The notes beneath the pieces were generated by a model that was not told where the DNA came from, did no database searches, and worked only from the letters and a program-made list of their open reading frames with translations. A stretch of 64,000 nt of DNA from Myotis daubentonii (taxonomy: Eukaryota > Chordata > Mammalia > Chiroptera > Vespertilionidae), in NCBI RefSeq assembly GCF_963259705.1, contig NC_081844.1, positions 14,679,715-14,743,714 of the forward strand, read 5' to 3'. The position numbers were made by a program, and so were the translations under genes. Within the stretch, counting starts at the first letter, position 1. The number at the start of each line of letters is the position of its first letter. Of the stretch, positions 11,412 to 22,544 are shown piece after piece.

Positions 11412-11672
11412 GACAGCCTTGGCCCACAGACCCAGGTGTCTCAGGTTCAATTCCCGGTCAAGGACAAGTACTTTGGTTGTAGGTTCAATCCCCAGCCCTG
11501 GTAAGGGTAAGAGCACATGCAGGAGGCGACTAATTGAGAGAAGGTGTCTCTCTCTCATCGATGTTTCTCTCTCTCTCTCTCCCCCTCCTCCCTCCCTTAC
11601 ACACACACTCTCTCTCTCTCTCTCTGGAAATCAATGGAAAAAATATCCTCAGGTGAGGATTTAAAAAAAATT
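11412..11672 (+). mobile_element. VES SINE, damaged head
   Basis: Box-B-like ggttcaattcccgg and 'aggttcaatccccagc' are present, then a long CT/CA-rich tract, 'gaaatcaatgg' and a 'tatcctcaggtgagg' tail like the SINE at 6388. The box-A end is shortened or mutated. CT microsatellites expand its middle (11560-11580 and 11603-11625). Confidence 0.85.
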
Positions 11673-12308
11673 ACACACTCAGAAGTAAAAACAAATATCT
11701 GTAGAGGGAAATATTGAGGAAAAATCAGAGAGATTGACTTCCCCAAGTTCACACAGCTAGCAAATGACATAATTGACATTCAAATCCAGATCTTACTTTC
11801 CATTGCCATAAGTTGCATATGAAGTGTGAGAATCCAGATTTTCCCCCAAGTACGCAATTAATAAGGAGACTTTTTGTAATATGCACATCAGAATGGTTCT
11901 TTTGTGACCTTAAGGAATTTTTGCAGTTTCCCAAATGATCTAATTCACACCTAGGAGAAACTAATTAAAAAAAGAAGAAGAAGAAAAAAAAAAGAAACAG
12001 GACACAGTGAAAGTTGTTCCAAGCTGCTGTTCATTGAATTACAATGAGGAGTCCACTTGCCAACATGTTTCTAGAAAAGAAACCCGACTGGGACTTTTAC
12101 ACTGGCGTCAGTTTCTTCACTCCTGGAATGGCTAAGCAAGCAGGAAAGGCCTCAAAAAACAGACCCAGCTACCACCCCCCTGGGCACCCTCATGCTGATT
12201 AATCACAACAGCTGGGTCACACCAGCTAGAAAACATCCCTCCCTCCTCTGAACTGGCCTAGTGTTTAATGTGTATGCCATTCATCTCATATTTAACATAC
12301 ACTCTTTC
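11673..12308. other. unassigned sequence
   Basis: No repeat recognised. A stretch near 12190-12240 ('gctgattaatcacaacagctggg') looks regulatory in composition, but there is no direct support. Confidence 0.35.
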
Positions 12309-12619
12309 CAGCGGTTCTCAACCTGTGGGTCGCGACCCCCTTGGGGATCGAACGACCCTTTCACAGGGGTCACCTAAAACCATCGGAAAACACATATATA
12401 ATTACATATTGTTTTTGTGATTAATCACTATGCTTTAATTATGTTCAATTTGTAACAAAGAAAATACATCCTGCATATCAGATATTTACATTATGATTCA
12501 TAACAGTAGCAAAATTACAGTTATGAAGTAGCAACGAAAATAATTTTATGGTTGGGGGTCACCACAACATGAGGAACTGTATTAAAGGGTCGCGACATTA
12601 GGAAGGTTGAGAACCACTG
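12309..12619 (-). mobile_element. SPIN-like non-autonomous hAT
   Basis: 311 bp with long inverted ends: left cagcggttctcaacctgtgg, right end reversed cagtggttctcaaccttcc. Adjoining GTCGCGACCC-type blocks match the horizontally transferred SPIN hAT family described in bats and other vertebrates. The flanking 8-mers (ctctttcc/ctctatta) are only partly alike. No transposase frame. A shorter relative lies at 44288-44510. Confidence 0.8.
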
Positions 12620-13108
12620 CTCTATTAGATTGGTGGCAAGATTTTAAGTGCATTATTCTTGTCTAAATTCTAAGCTATTTGAGGACATATTATCTCCCAA
12701 AGCACCCAGCAGTTTGCAGGTTTCCTAGTAGATGCTCCATCATCATTGAATGATTGGCTACTGAGAAAGAAACATTGTTCAGATATTCAGGGGTGAAATT
12801 GATCTTGAGTTGGTAGTTATGAGGCATCTTAATTAGTTGTAATAAGGAGGTGAGACTCAGATGACAAGAACCCAGAGTAAAGCATATTCATTTCAGAGGT
12901 CATCTATTCCTTGACACTGCCACTTTCCAAAACTTGACTAATCATTTAGTGTAAACATAAAAATTGAATTAGCATGTCATGTGCAGAATTGCACTTTTGT
13001 CTTGTTATAGATAAACCTATATATATGGCTAAACTTGTCATTTTGCTTGAAGTTGTCTGGTATTGTTAGCACCAACTAATGATCAAAGATGTTTTATGAG
13101 TGTTTGGC

Positions 13109-13164
13109 AGCAAACACAAGTGGCATTGAAATACTCAGCAAACACAAGTGGCATTGAAATACTC
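13109..13164. repeat. exact 28-bp tandem duplication
   Basis: Units 13109-13136 and 13137-13164 are identical (each begins agcaaacacaagtgg). It lies inside the hAT fossil and shifts its frame. Identity of the copies suggests a recent event. Confidence 0.97.
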
Positions 13165-13660
13165 AAAGTGTTGAATAATTTTTAAAAATCTCATACTTTA
13201 TCCTGGACTAACTATGTTAACACTTGCAGTGATGGTGCAATAACAATGGTGGACAAAACTTCTGATGACTTAAAATCAATTAAAAAAAAAATTAGCAGGA
13301 AATGCTACTCCATATATGTAAGGGAATAAAAATGGCAGTTTCTCTTTGGTATATGCTTGGTGACGGAGGAGAAACAGAGCAGTAATGTCATTAAATTTTG
13401 CCCTCAGAGTACGTCTTTAGGATATCCAGTGAGACAAAATGGTGAGTATACATAAAGCACTTCTGTTCAATGGTTATCTCAAGGAAAAGTATCTGTGTGA
13501 TTGAGCTTGAGCTGAACTATCTACACGCTTCATGGAGCACTATTTTTATTTGGAAAAAAAACACCTAGCCATCATACTATGCTTATTTAGATTTGAGTAC
13601 TTGGCAGACATTTTCTTGAAAATGAACAAAGTGAGACTGTCATTGAAAGAGAAGTTGTCA

Positions 13661-13883
13661 CCCTAGCCAGTTTGGCCCAGTGGATAGAGCATCAGCCTGA
13701 GGACTGAAGGGTCCTGGGTTCAATTCTGGTCAAGGGCACATGCCAGGTTGCAGGCTCCATCCCCAGTGAGGGGCATGCAGGAAGCAGCTGATCAATATTC
13801 TCTCTCATCATTGATGTTTCTATCTCTCTCTTCCTCTCCCTTCCTCTCTGAAATCAATAAAAAATATTTTTAAAAAAATAAAT
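13661..13883 (+). mobile_element. VES SINE
   Basis: Near-consensus head 'ccctagccagtttggcccag', 'gtggatagagcatcagcctg', box-B ggttcaattctgg, pyrimidine tract and A-rich tail. Target duplications (15-mers with two differences) lie at 13646-13660 and 13884-13898. Inserted in the hAT fossil, whose reading continues on both sides. Confidence 0.95.
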
Positions 13884-14210
13884 AAAGAGAAACTGTCATC
13901 AGTGCTTGGTGCCAATGGTAAAATTTGAACTTTCAAAAAAAAATAAGAATATTAGAAAACGTGCATCCGCTATGAGCTTGATAGCTTTCCAATACTTAGA
14001 GACATTTCTGGTGAGGCTGGTGATTAATAAGTGTGATTTTTTAAATGAAATAAATCAACATTTGGAAAATGTGCAAGATTCAGTGACTCATATCTTCCAA
14101 ATAACCAATGCAGGAAAAAGAATATAGTTCCATGCATATTCATGAATAAAGATTCCTGAAATTCAAGATAGACCAGTAAGTTCCAATTTCACAGAGCAAA
14201 AAAAGTTCAT

Positions 14211-14940
14211 TGCTAATGAGACAGGCCAGTAAGGCAGGACAAGTGGAATAGGGGAACAGACAGAGAGCTGAACAAACCGGCAAGCAATTTACAGCAGATA
14301 CAGAAGTCACCTCCCAAGAGATAGCACCTAGGCCTCCGCTGTATGTCAGCTCCAGACCCAGAAAAGCAGCTAAACCAGGTGGATGATACCAGGACCAGCT
14401 GCAATGACCAATGACCCCCTGCCCCAGTGCTGACCAATCAGTAGAGACTACAGCCCTGACAGAGCATATCCAGAAAACGGATGAATATTCTGCTGAAACC
14501 CTCCCCCTGAGACCTCCCTTAAGATTCCTGCCTCCAAGAGAGAGATGAAAGCCTCAAGACAAAGGACCCAGCGCATACTCTCCCTCTGGGGAGCATGCCT
14601 GTGCCTCTCCCTTCACGTTCTACTTCCCTCAGAGGCATGCATCTCCTAAACTCTAAGGGACCCCACGAGACTTGCAACTAGGGAAGCAACGGGCAGCGGC
14701 AGCTCACCCTGGGCTCACCCCTGAACCTGTCCCCAAGGCCCCCTTTTCCCTGATTTCCCTGTGAACTAAAGTAGCCAGTCCGGCTCTCCTGTTGCTTTTT
14801 TTATGCTGAACCCTTCCTTTTTTCATGGTACCCAGCTTTAGTAAGGCACCCTCATCATCACCTGGCCTTGTGTTGTGAAATCTTTCCCACGTGAAGTCAA
14901 TAATCTCTCTGCGACCAGCTGGCTCTAGGCAGACCACTCA
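14211..14940 (+). mobile_element. solo LTR of an endogenous retrovirus (ERV1-like)
   Basis: About 0.73 kb beginning with TG ('tgctaatgagacagg' or the TG at 14217) and ending 'gaccactca'. Promoter-like features include CCAAT-type sites ('gaccaatgac', 'gaccaatcag' near 14405-14440), a GC-rich body and 'gtgaactaaagtagcc' near the expected R/U5. Host hAT sequence resumes right after, so this is a single LTR with no internal region. I could not confirm an exact short target duplication; the family is unnamed. Confidence 0.6.
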
Positions 14941-15411
14941 CATTCCATATTGCATTAACCACTTGTTAAGCTTTGGTGAAGTATCAAGGAATAAGAAGAG
15001 TTTATCCAAAACAGCTAATAAAGTCTCCCTTTTCCATACCTATATGAGCTCCTACCAACTAGACTTTAAGCAAAACAGTGTATTGCAGCAGATTGACTGC
15101 AAGAGCAGGGATGAGATTTCCACTGACTTCTAAGCAACAAACAAAAGAGATTTGCACACACAAAAAAAGAGAGAGCCACTCTACACATTCATTTTTTAAA
15201 AATATAGTCCTTTTTGTTCAATTGTGTTATTTAAGATAACCCGCAATGGTTATATTGTTGTTACTATTAAATGAGCTAGTAAATATTTATAATTTTTCTC
15301 TATTTTAAGCAGATATCAATAAATATAACCCCGAATAAACAAAACTAATCAGGGCTCCTTGGTGATTTTTATACAGTAAGAGATCAAAAAGTTTGAGAAC
15401 TACTATTCTTA

Positions 15412-16439
15412 GCCATCAAGAATCACAGGGGTATTTTAAGCTGAATGCATCCTTACCAATGAAACAGAAAGAAGAGAGAAAAAAAAGATCATTGCCTTTT
15501 GACATCCTCCCCAGATACTCAAAACGTTAAACAGGACATTGTTGGGACAATTGGAAATATTTGCCTGTTGGGTAATAATATTCTATTAATATTCTGATAT
15601 TTGTTAACAGCGAGGTGCGGTATGAGAGTTCTCTTTTGCCTGGGAGATAAATGCGGGAGTATTTGGGAGCAAAGTGCTGTGATGTGTGCAGACTACTTAC
15701 TAATGGCTTGACTGGTCAGCGCAAAGGTGGTTTGTTTACATAGAGAAAGTGATATGGAGATGGTATAGCAAGATGATAACCATTGGAAAAATCTAGGTGA
15801 GGGTTTGTTACAATTTTCAAAGCATTATAGTGGGTTTCTTAATTTTCTGTGAATTTCAAATTTTTATAACACCACCACCAAATAATTAATTTTTAAAAAT
15901 AGGTTAGCCGAGTGGTGACTCAGGGCTTTTCCTGACCTCCCGGAACCTCCTCCTCAACAGGCAGAAATCCTTTGCCCCCATCTGAGTGTGCTTGGGGGAG
16001 GACTATAGGCATGACTGTCATCAAACATCCGCCAGCTAACACCTCCCAGGATGCGCTGCTGAGGATGGATTCTTTGAGCTTCTTGCAGTAAACTCTAGCT
16101 TCCATAAAAGTATGTGCTGGAATGTACAGTCACTGCATCCTTGTCAAGCCTCTGACTCACTCTTTCACATATACATACAGGCTGTTTTGCAATAAAACCC
16201 TATTCACTAACTTGAGCACCTGAGGTGTTGATTTTTCCAGGCAATTAATGTGGAACCCTCAGAAAACATTTTTGCAGCATTCTTCCCCAATCCTTCCTGC
16301 TGATACAATTTTTTCTTGGTTTACTTTCCTGCCTTGGCAAAGTCAAGCGAAATCTGTCCAAGAAAACTGAAGCCCCGCCAGGCTCCTCACTTATATCATA
16401 GACCAGATTGTTCCAGTACCTACAGGGGGGGTGCAAGAA
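15412..16439. other. unassigned sequence, weak LTR-like segment
   Basis: 15905-16250 contains 'tgcaataaaaccct' (a possible polyadenylation signal) after a GC-richer stretch and might be an old LTR, but no family is recognised. Nothing else stands out. Confidence 0.3.
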
Positions 16440-16760
16440 TCTGTACTGACCCCAGAAAATGCCCTGGAAATTGCTCTCACAATTAAATCCCTTCATGAAT
16501 GTATGTTCCTTGCCATTTCTGTATTTTCTGTTAAACAAAATTATAGCGGTTCAAATTAGCCAGAGATCCAGTTAATCCAGGCGTTGGTTTATTTCCTTAA
16601 TTGAACAGACTTGTAACGATGTGCTAAGATATTTTGTTTGTTCTCTAAGATTACACAGCCATTTCCTAGAGTCAGGGGAATATTTACTAATACATTTATA
16701 ATTTGGATGGTTATGAATGCCTCACATTTTAGGTAGCTAGGGGGATTGTTTAAATAGGCA
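16440..16760. other. AT-rich conserved-looking non-coding segment
   Basis: Free of visible repeats, with several homeodomain-type cores: caattaaatc near 16480, tcaaattagcc near 16551, agttaatccagg near 16570 and ccttaattgaac near 16595. Candidate conserved element by composition only. Confidence 0.25.
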
Positions 16761-18139
<1,379 letters not shown>

Positions 18140-18255
18140 CTTAAAGACTAGCACCCTAGACCCACTGCACTGCTAATCAAGCTGCATGACCTTAGGCAAG
18201 TTTCTGCACATCTGGGATGACGTTCTTTCATCTTTCAAATGAGTATGCAAGATGT
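18140..18255 (+). mobile_element. MIR fragment
   Basis: 'gctgcatgaccttaggcaagtttctgcacatctggg' followed by 'tttcatctttcaaatgag' follows the MIR core order. Confidence 0.65.
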
Positions 18256-18409
18256 AAAATCGAAAGTGCCTTCAAGCTTGAAGATTTAAAATATTGTGTC
18301 CTACTTCTCTAATGGCCTTACCTTCAACACAACAGCACTGCCTGCTCCATCCTCTCCCCTGCAGTCACACTGTGTGGGAGCATGAACGGTGGGTGTTTCA
18401 TCTGTTTCC

Positions 18410-18530
18410 ATCAGTGTTGATCTCTGAGCTCCTTGAGAGTAAGGACCTTGCTGTATTCCTTTGTTTATCCACAACATTACCTAACAGAGACTATGTATGC
18501 AATCAGTGATTGTTGAAAAGACAAAGTATA
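18410..18530 (+). mobile_element. L2 3'-end fragment
   Basis: 'gagctccttgagagtaaggaccttgctg' then 'ttgtttatccacaacattacctaacagag' parallels the L2 LINE 3' end. Short and diverged. Confidence 0.6.
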
Positions 18531-20104
18531 AGGCTCTGCCCCAGTATAAGATGTTATTTTTACCATTTTTGCCCTAAATAGCCATGGGCTGCCCTTGCCA
18601 AGGCCATTCATAGATAGTGTGGGAAACTCCAGAACTGAAAATTCAACCCTTGCAAAACCTGTTTTGCTGTTTTTCTCTTTTAAAAGAACATATTGGCTGT
18701 ATTTTTTTTTAAACCAAGAATGACCTTTCTCGGGTCCCCAGCTAGAATTCAGAATAAAGGGAACTATATTCATTTGGGATGTACTAAAATCAAACCAACA
18801 AAGCAAAGCTACCCCGGTGATGGGGAGGGTGTGTATCCCAGACGCACTTATCCCATCCCCACTCCAGTCTTGGCCACACCCATCCCTGTGCTTTCTGGCC
18901 CAGAGTTCTCATGAGGCTTTTGTGGCTCAGACATTACCATAAACACTTGTTAAGGAAAACTGCTCTTCAGGTAAATAAGTTTCTGCAAAGCCAGAGCTTT
19001 GGGCCCTGGTCCAGGGAAGGCTGAGCTGAAAGCTACCAACCTTCTTTGGTTCACCCATCGTCAACCAGCCTCCGCCATGGAGCTGGTTTTGAAAAATCCA
19101 GGGAATTTGTGCAAGGTCGTTTCCCAGGCAAAAGGAAAACAGCCAGGTGACTGACCAGCAGTGAACAGGAGCCATAATTAACAATAGCAGAGTCTTCAAG
19201 CATGAAGGTTTGGATGGAGTTCAGATAATCACTCAATGGTTGAAAGACATTCTCAAAACCTTGTGGAATTCTAAATTTAGACTACTATTTGAGAACAAGT
19301 TGAATGAAGCTTCCTTGGATGGAAGCCAGAGTTCCTATTCCAGGTTGGATCCAAAGACAGAAAAAAAAATCAAGATAAAAGGATAAACACTAGCAGGTAT
19401 AATTGAATGGCTGCGCTGAACAAAAGTTCGAATTGATAAATGGATAGACAGATGAATAGAGGACTGACAGGCAGACAGCTAGACACGGGTGTAATAGAGA
19501 GATGGCTTTGGTTGTGTAGCAAGCAGCCATTCTGGAGCATTCCTATTTTATGACAATGAGTAAACCCAGCTTTTGCAGGAACAGTAATTTGGATCAAGAA
19601 CTTCTGCCATGGTTTTTAAAAAGTGATAGATGATAAGAAAGAGATGATTGATAGATCAGTGACAGATAGGTTATAGATATATGATAGATGATAGATAGAT
19701 AAAGATAGATAGATAGATGATAGATAAAGAGAGGGAGAGATCATTTCATAGCAAACAGGTATTGCTCTCCTCCATGGTCCAAAGCTGAGTCACAGTCCTA
19801 CAAAGGCAGAGGGAGCAATCTAATGGCCTGCGGAGGTCAGTTGTAGCTACAGATCCAGTTTTTGATCACGCCCTTCCTAATCCTGATGCTGATGCAGTTA
19901 CCCTAGAGCAGCATCTCCCCTGAAGAAATGGAAGCTGTTCAACATCTACCGAATGTGCCTGGCAATCTGACATTGGGGGAAATGCTTATTATAGCTGCAA
20001 TTTTTTTTCAATTGGCAAGAAGACTGTAAAATTATTATAATAATCCCTCATATTTTATAGTATTTTATGATAGACAAAATACCTTTTTTTGTTAATCCTC
20101 AACA
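18531..20104. other. unassigned sequence with GATA-type microsatellites
   Basis: Mostly unrecognised. Impure GATA/GACA repeats lie at about 19435-19480 and 19620-19735. Confidence 0.4.
19620..19735. repeat. impure (GATA)n tract
   Basis: Interrupted gata units with 'gatgatagatagata' variants. Confidence 0.85.
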
Positions 20105-20162
20105 GAGGATACTTTTTTCCATTGATTTTTGGAGAGTAGAAGAAGGAAGGGAGGGAAGGAGA

Positions 20163-20207
<45 letters not shown>

Positions 20208-20335
20208 AATTGGTTGCCTCCCTCACAAGCTCTGGCTGGGCCAGGGATTGAATCTGCAACCCAGGTACAAGCCCTTGACCAGAAATGAAACCACAATTCT
20301 TTGGTGCTAACCACGTAGCAGCATTGGCCAGGGTA
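20105..20335 (-). mobile_element. VES SINE
   Basis: Reversed SINE: 'ccattgatttttggagag', GA-expanded pyrimidine tract (20166-20206), then 'gccagggattgaatctgcaac', 'cttgaccagaaatgaaacc' and the head complement ending 'ggccagggt'. A diverged copy. Confidence 0.85.
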
Positions 20336-20704
20336 AAAAATACTTTTATATGGGTTATCTTTCTTGACCCAGCCACCCTAAGAAGCAAGCAGAGAAGGTT
20401 TCTGTTGTTGTTTGGTTGTTTGTTTGGGGATATTTCCCATTTAAGACACATACAAAAAACAGTATTATGAAAAATAAGTGCCTTGAGTAGGATCACATAG
20501 CTAGTTAGAAGCAGATGGGACCAGAACCCAGATCCCTACCTCAGAGCTCCATCTTTTGTCTATCACACTATGCATATGATATTGATGCTCAAAGGGACCC
20601 ACAAAAGCTACATTCAGAGATATCTGACCTGAAAGTTATGTACAGGAGGGTTCGAAGAAAGCTTATATGATTTTACTTTTTATATACCATTAATCTTTTT
20701 AAAA
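20336..20704. other. unassigned sequence
   Basis: Short MIR-like hint near 20480-20540 ('aagtgccttgagtaggatcacatagctag'), too little to call firmly. Confidence 0.35.
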
Positions 20705-20916
20705 AAATATACATTAGTATTTATTTTAGATATAGAGGAAGGGAGAAAGAGAGAGAGAGAGAAACATCAATACAAGAAACATCAATTAGCTGCTTCCTGC
20801 ATGCCCCCTACTGGGGATTGAGCCCACAACCTAGAATGTGCCCTGACCAGGAATCAAACCCATGACCTTTTGATGCATGGGATGATGCTCAACCACTAAG
20901 CCACACGGTCAGGGTA
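20705..20916 (-). mobile_element. VES SINE
   Basis: Reversed copy: tail remnants, GA-rich tract, 'gaaacatcaattagctgcttcctgcatgcc', 'ggggattgagcccacaacc', 'ccctgaccaggaatcaaaccc' and 'ctcaaccactaagccacac'. A moderately old, complete copy. Confidence 0.9.
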
Positions 20917-21064
20917 ACCATTAATCTTGATCAAATCATTTCTTTTGCTGTGAAATTGAGGCTTCTCTTCCAGTGATTCCTCAAAACTAATACAATGACA
21001 CAACATTGCAAGTATGAGGAAAGATAGATATTTTGCTCTCATCTTCTGAATCAAAATGAACTCA

Positions 21065-21345
21065 TCCTATATAATAAAAGCCTAATGTGTAAATCGACTG
21101 AACTGTGGAACAACCAGTGGAATGACCAGTCACTATGACACACATTGACCACCGGGGGACAGACACTCAATGCAGGAGCTGCCTCCAGCCTGCAGGCCCC
21201 AGGCCAACCAAGATGGGTGCCAGCAGGGCCCTCTCTTCCCCTCCACCCCCCGATCACACCACTTGTTGCCCCACAGATCGGCCCTGATCGCTGGCCAGGC
21301 CTAGGGACCCTACCCATGCACAAATTTTATGGATCAGGCCTCTAG
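21065..21345 (+). mobile_element. non-autonomous Helitron (HeliBat type), complete
   Basis: Begins tcctatataataaaagcc after A (21064) and ends ggcctctag before T (21346). Contains the family block 'tcactatgacacacattgacc', a CTCF-like ccaccgggggac (21149-21160) and a 3' hairpin region. 281 bp, no genes. Confidence 0.92.
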
Positions 21346-21355
21346 TGTCTAAAAA

Positions 21356-21520
21356 GTGTCAACCATATGTCAGGTACTAATAGGTATCTTTTGTCATTTG
21401 ATCCCAATGATGACTCCAAAATGTAGATATCATTTTCCCCATTTTGCAGAGTAGGAAACTGAGACACAAAGAGTTAAAGTAGCTTGCTCAAGGCAGCACA
21501 GCTACCGATTGCCCTGTATT
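21356..21520 (+). mobile_element. MIR SINE
   Basis: 'tatgtcaggtactaataggt', 'ttttccccattttgcagagtagg', 'aaactgagacacaaagagttaaagtagcttgctcaaggcagcacagct': well-kept MIR core and tail. The Helitron inserted just upstream. Confidence 0.85.
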
Positions 21521-21739
21521 GTTAAACACAAGAGTGAAATGAATGGAAACGGTAATATGTTCTATAGACATTGAGAGAGCAGTGAAACCATGTCCACTGT
21601 GGTGCTTCGGCAGGTGTGTGCTCAAAACTGAAAAACCACAGAGGCATTTCCTAGGAGTTTGAAAATAACTAACAAGGATGAATCCCCAGTCTGCTCCCCA
21701 CCCCACCCTCCCCATCCCTTCCCCATCCCTCAGGAGAGT

Positions 21740-22074
21740 GTGACAGGATGGGCTGCCTTTTGGGGCTTTTTATGCAAATGAGGACAAAGAAGTTAGTGAG
21801 AGAGGATGGGGAGCAGGCCTAAGCCATCAGTCAGACATCTACCGAGGGGTCCTTAGTGCTGCCGCAGAGGCAGAGAGGCTCTCACCACCGCCACTGTCCT
21901 TGCCAGCCGTGAGCCCAGCTTCTGGCTGAGCGGCACTCCCCCTGTGGGAGTGCACTGATCACCAAAGAGCAGCTCCTGCATTGAGCACCTGCCCCCTGGT
22001 GGTCAGTGCATGTCATAGTGACCGGTGGTTCTGCCATTCGGTCTATTTGCATATTAGCCTTTTATTACATAGGA
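21740..22074 (-). mobile_element. Helitron, 3'-truncated
   Basis: The right edge is a reversed 5' terminus, atttgcatattagccttttattacatagga, with T at 22075. Inside are 'ctgccccctggtggtcagtg' and 'tgagcggcactccccc', both HeliBat blocks. The CTAG end is absent, so the left border is approximate. Confidence 0.85.
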
Positions 22075-22182
22075 TTAGTTTCAGGTGTACAGCATAGTGG
22101 TTAGACAACAATATACTTTACAAAGAACCCCCCCCCCTTTATTTGCAGCACCCACCTGGCACTACACATAGTTATTATAATA
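22075..22182 (-). mobile_element. L1 3'-UTR fragment
   Basis: 'ttagtttcaggtgtacagcatagtg' ... 'cacccacctggcactacacatagttattataata' is the reversed 3' UTR of an L1. It seems to resume at 22346-22445 after a Helitron insertion. Confidence 0.75.
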
Positions 22183-22345
22183 CTAGAGGCCCCGTGCATG
22201 GATTTGTGCACAAGTGGGGTATCTTGGCCTGGCCTACCCCTCTCACAATCCGGGACCCCTTGGGGGCTGTCAGAGAGCTGGTTTCAGCCCAATCCCCACA
22301 GGCCACGCTGAGGACCCCACTGGTGCACATGCATCGGGCCTCTAG
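22183..22345. mobile_element. two Helitron 3' ends in inverted orientation
   Basis: The left edge reads ctagaggccccgtgcatgg, a reversed 3' terminus after A. The right edge reads gcatcgggcctctag followed by T, a forward 3' terminus. The join is near 22280. The unit has two outward CTAG ends and no 5' end. Confidence 0.75.
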
Positions 22346-22446
22346 TATGCATATAAGATCTTTGGTCAATCTCTTCCCGCCCACTCTCCTCCCCCCTTCC
22401 TTCTGAAATTCATCAGTCTTTTCCATGTTTCCATACCTGTGGTTTC
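22346..22446 (-). mobile_element. L1 3'-UTR fragment, continued
   Basis: 'ttggtcaatctcttcccgccc' through 'cagtcttttccatgtttccatacctgtgg' matches the next reversed segment of L1 3' UTRs. Confidence 0.6.
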
Positions 22447-22449
22447 CAC

Positions 22450-22543
22450 ACCTGTGTTGAACGTCTGCCTCCTGGTGGTCATTGTGTGGCATTGTTACCA
22501 GCAAGTTGGCCTGTTGGCTGGTCGCTTAGGCTTTGATATATAT
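22450..22543 (-). mobile_element. Helitron 5'-end fragment
   Basis: 'acgtctgcctcctggtggtcattgtgtgg' and 'gctggtcgcttaggctttgatatata' form the reversed 5' portion of a HeliBat copy like the one at 56171. Confidence 0.75.
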
Positions 22544-22544
22544 A

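Larger units (their letters stand above)
12640..15411 (+). pseudogene. fossil autonomous hAT (Charlie-like) transposase
   Basis: A decayed hAT element in sense orientation. Conceptual translation shows three collinear transposase pieces. Near 13206-13268 is WTNYVNTCSDGAITMVDK, containing the CxDGA motif that carries an acidic catalytic residue. Near 13596-13643 is EYLADIFLKMNKVRLS, typical of the hAT insertion-domain region. At 13915-14100 are MSLIAFQYLETF and CDFLNEINQHLENVQ. The 3' part resumes at 14955 ('aagctttggtgaagtatcaagg') and ends near 15411 with 'caaaaagtttgagaactac', a reversed MER1/Charlie-type terminus. Stops, frameshifts, a VES SINE (13661-13883), a solo LTR (14211-14940) and a 28-bp duplication break it. 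The left terminus was not found. Dead. Confidence 0.75.
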
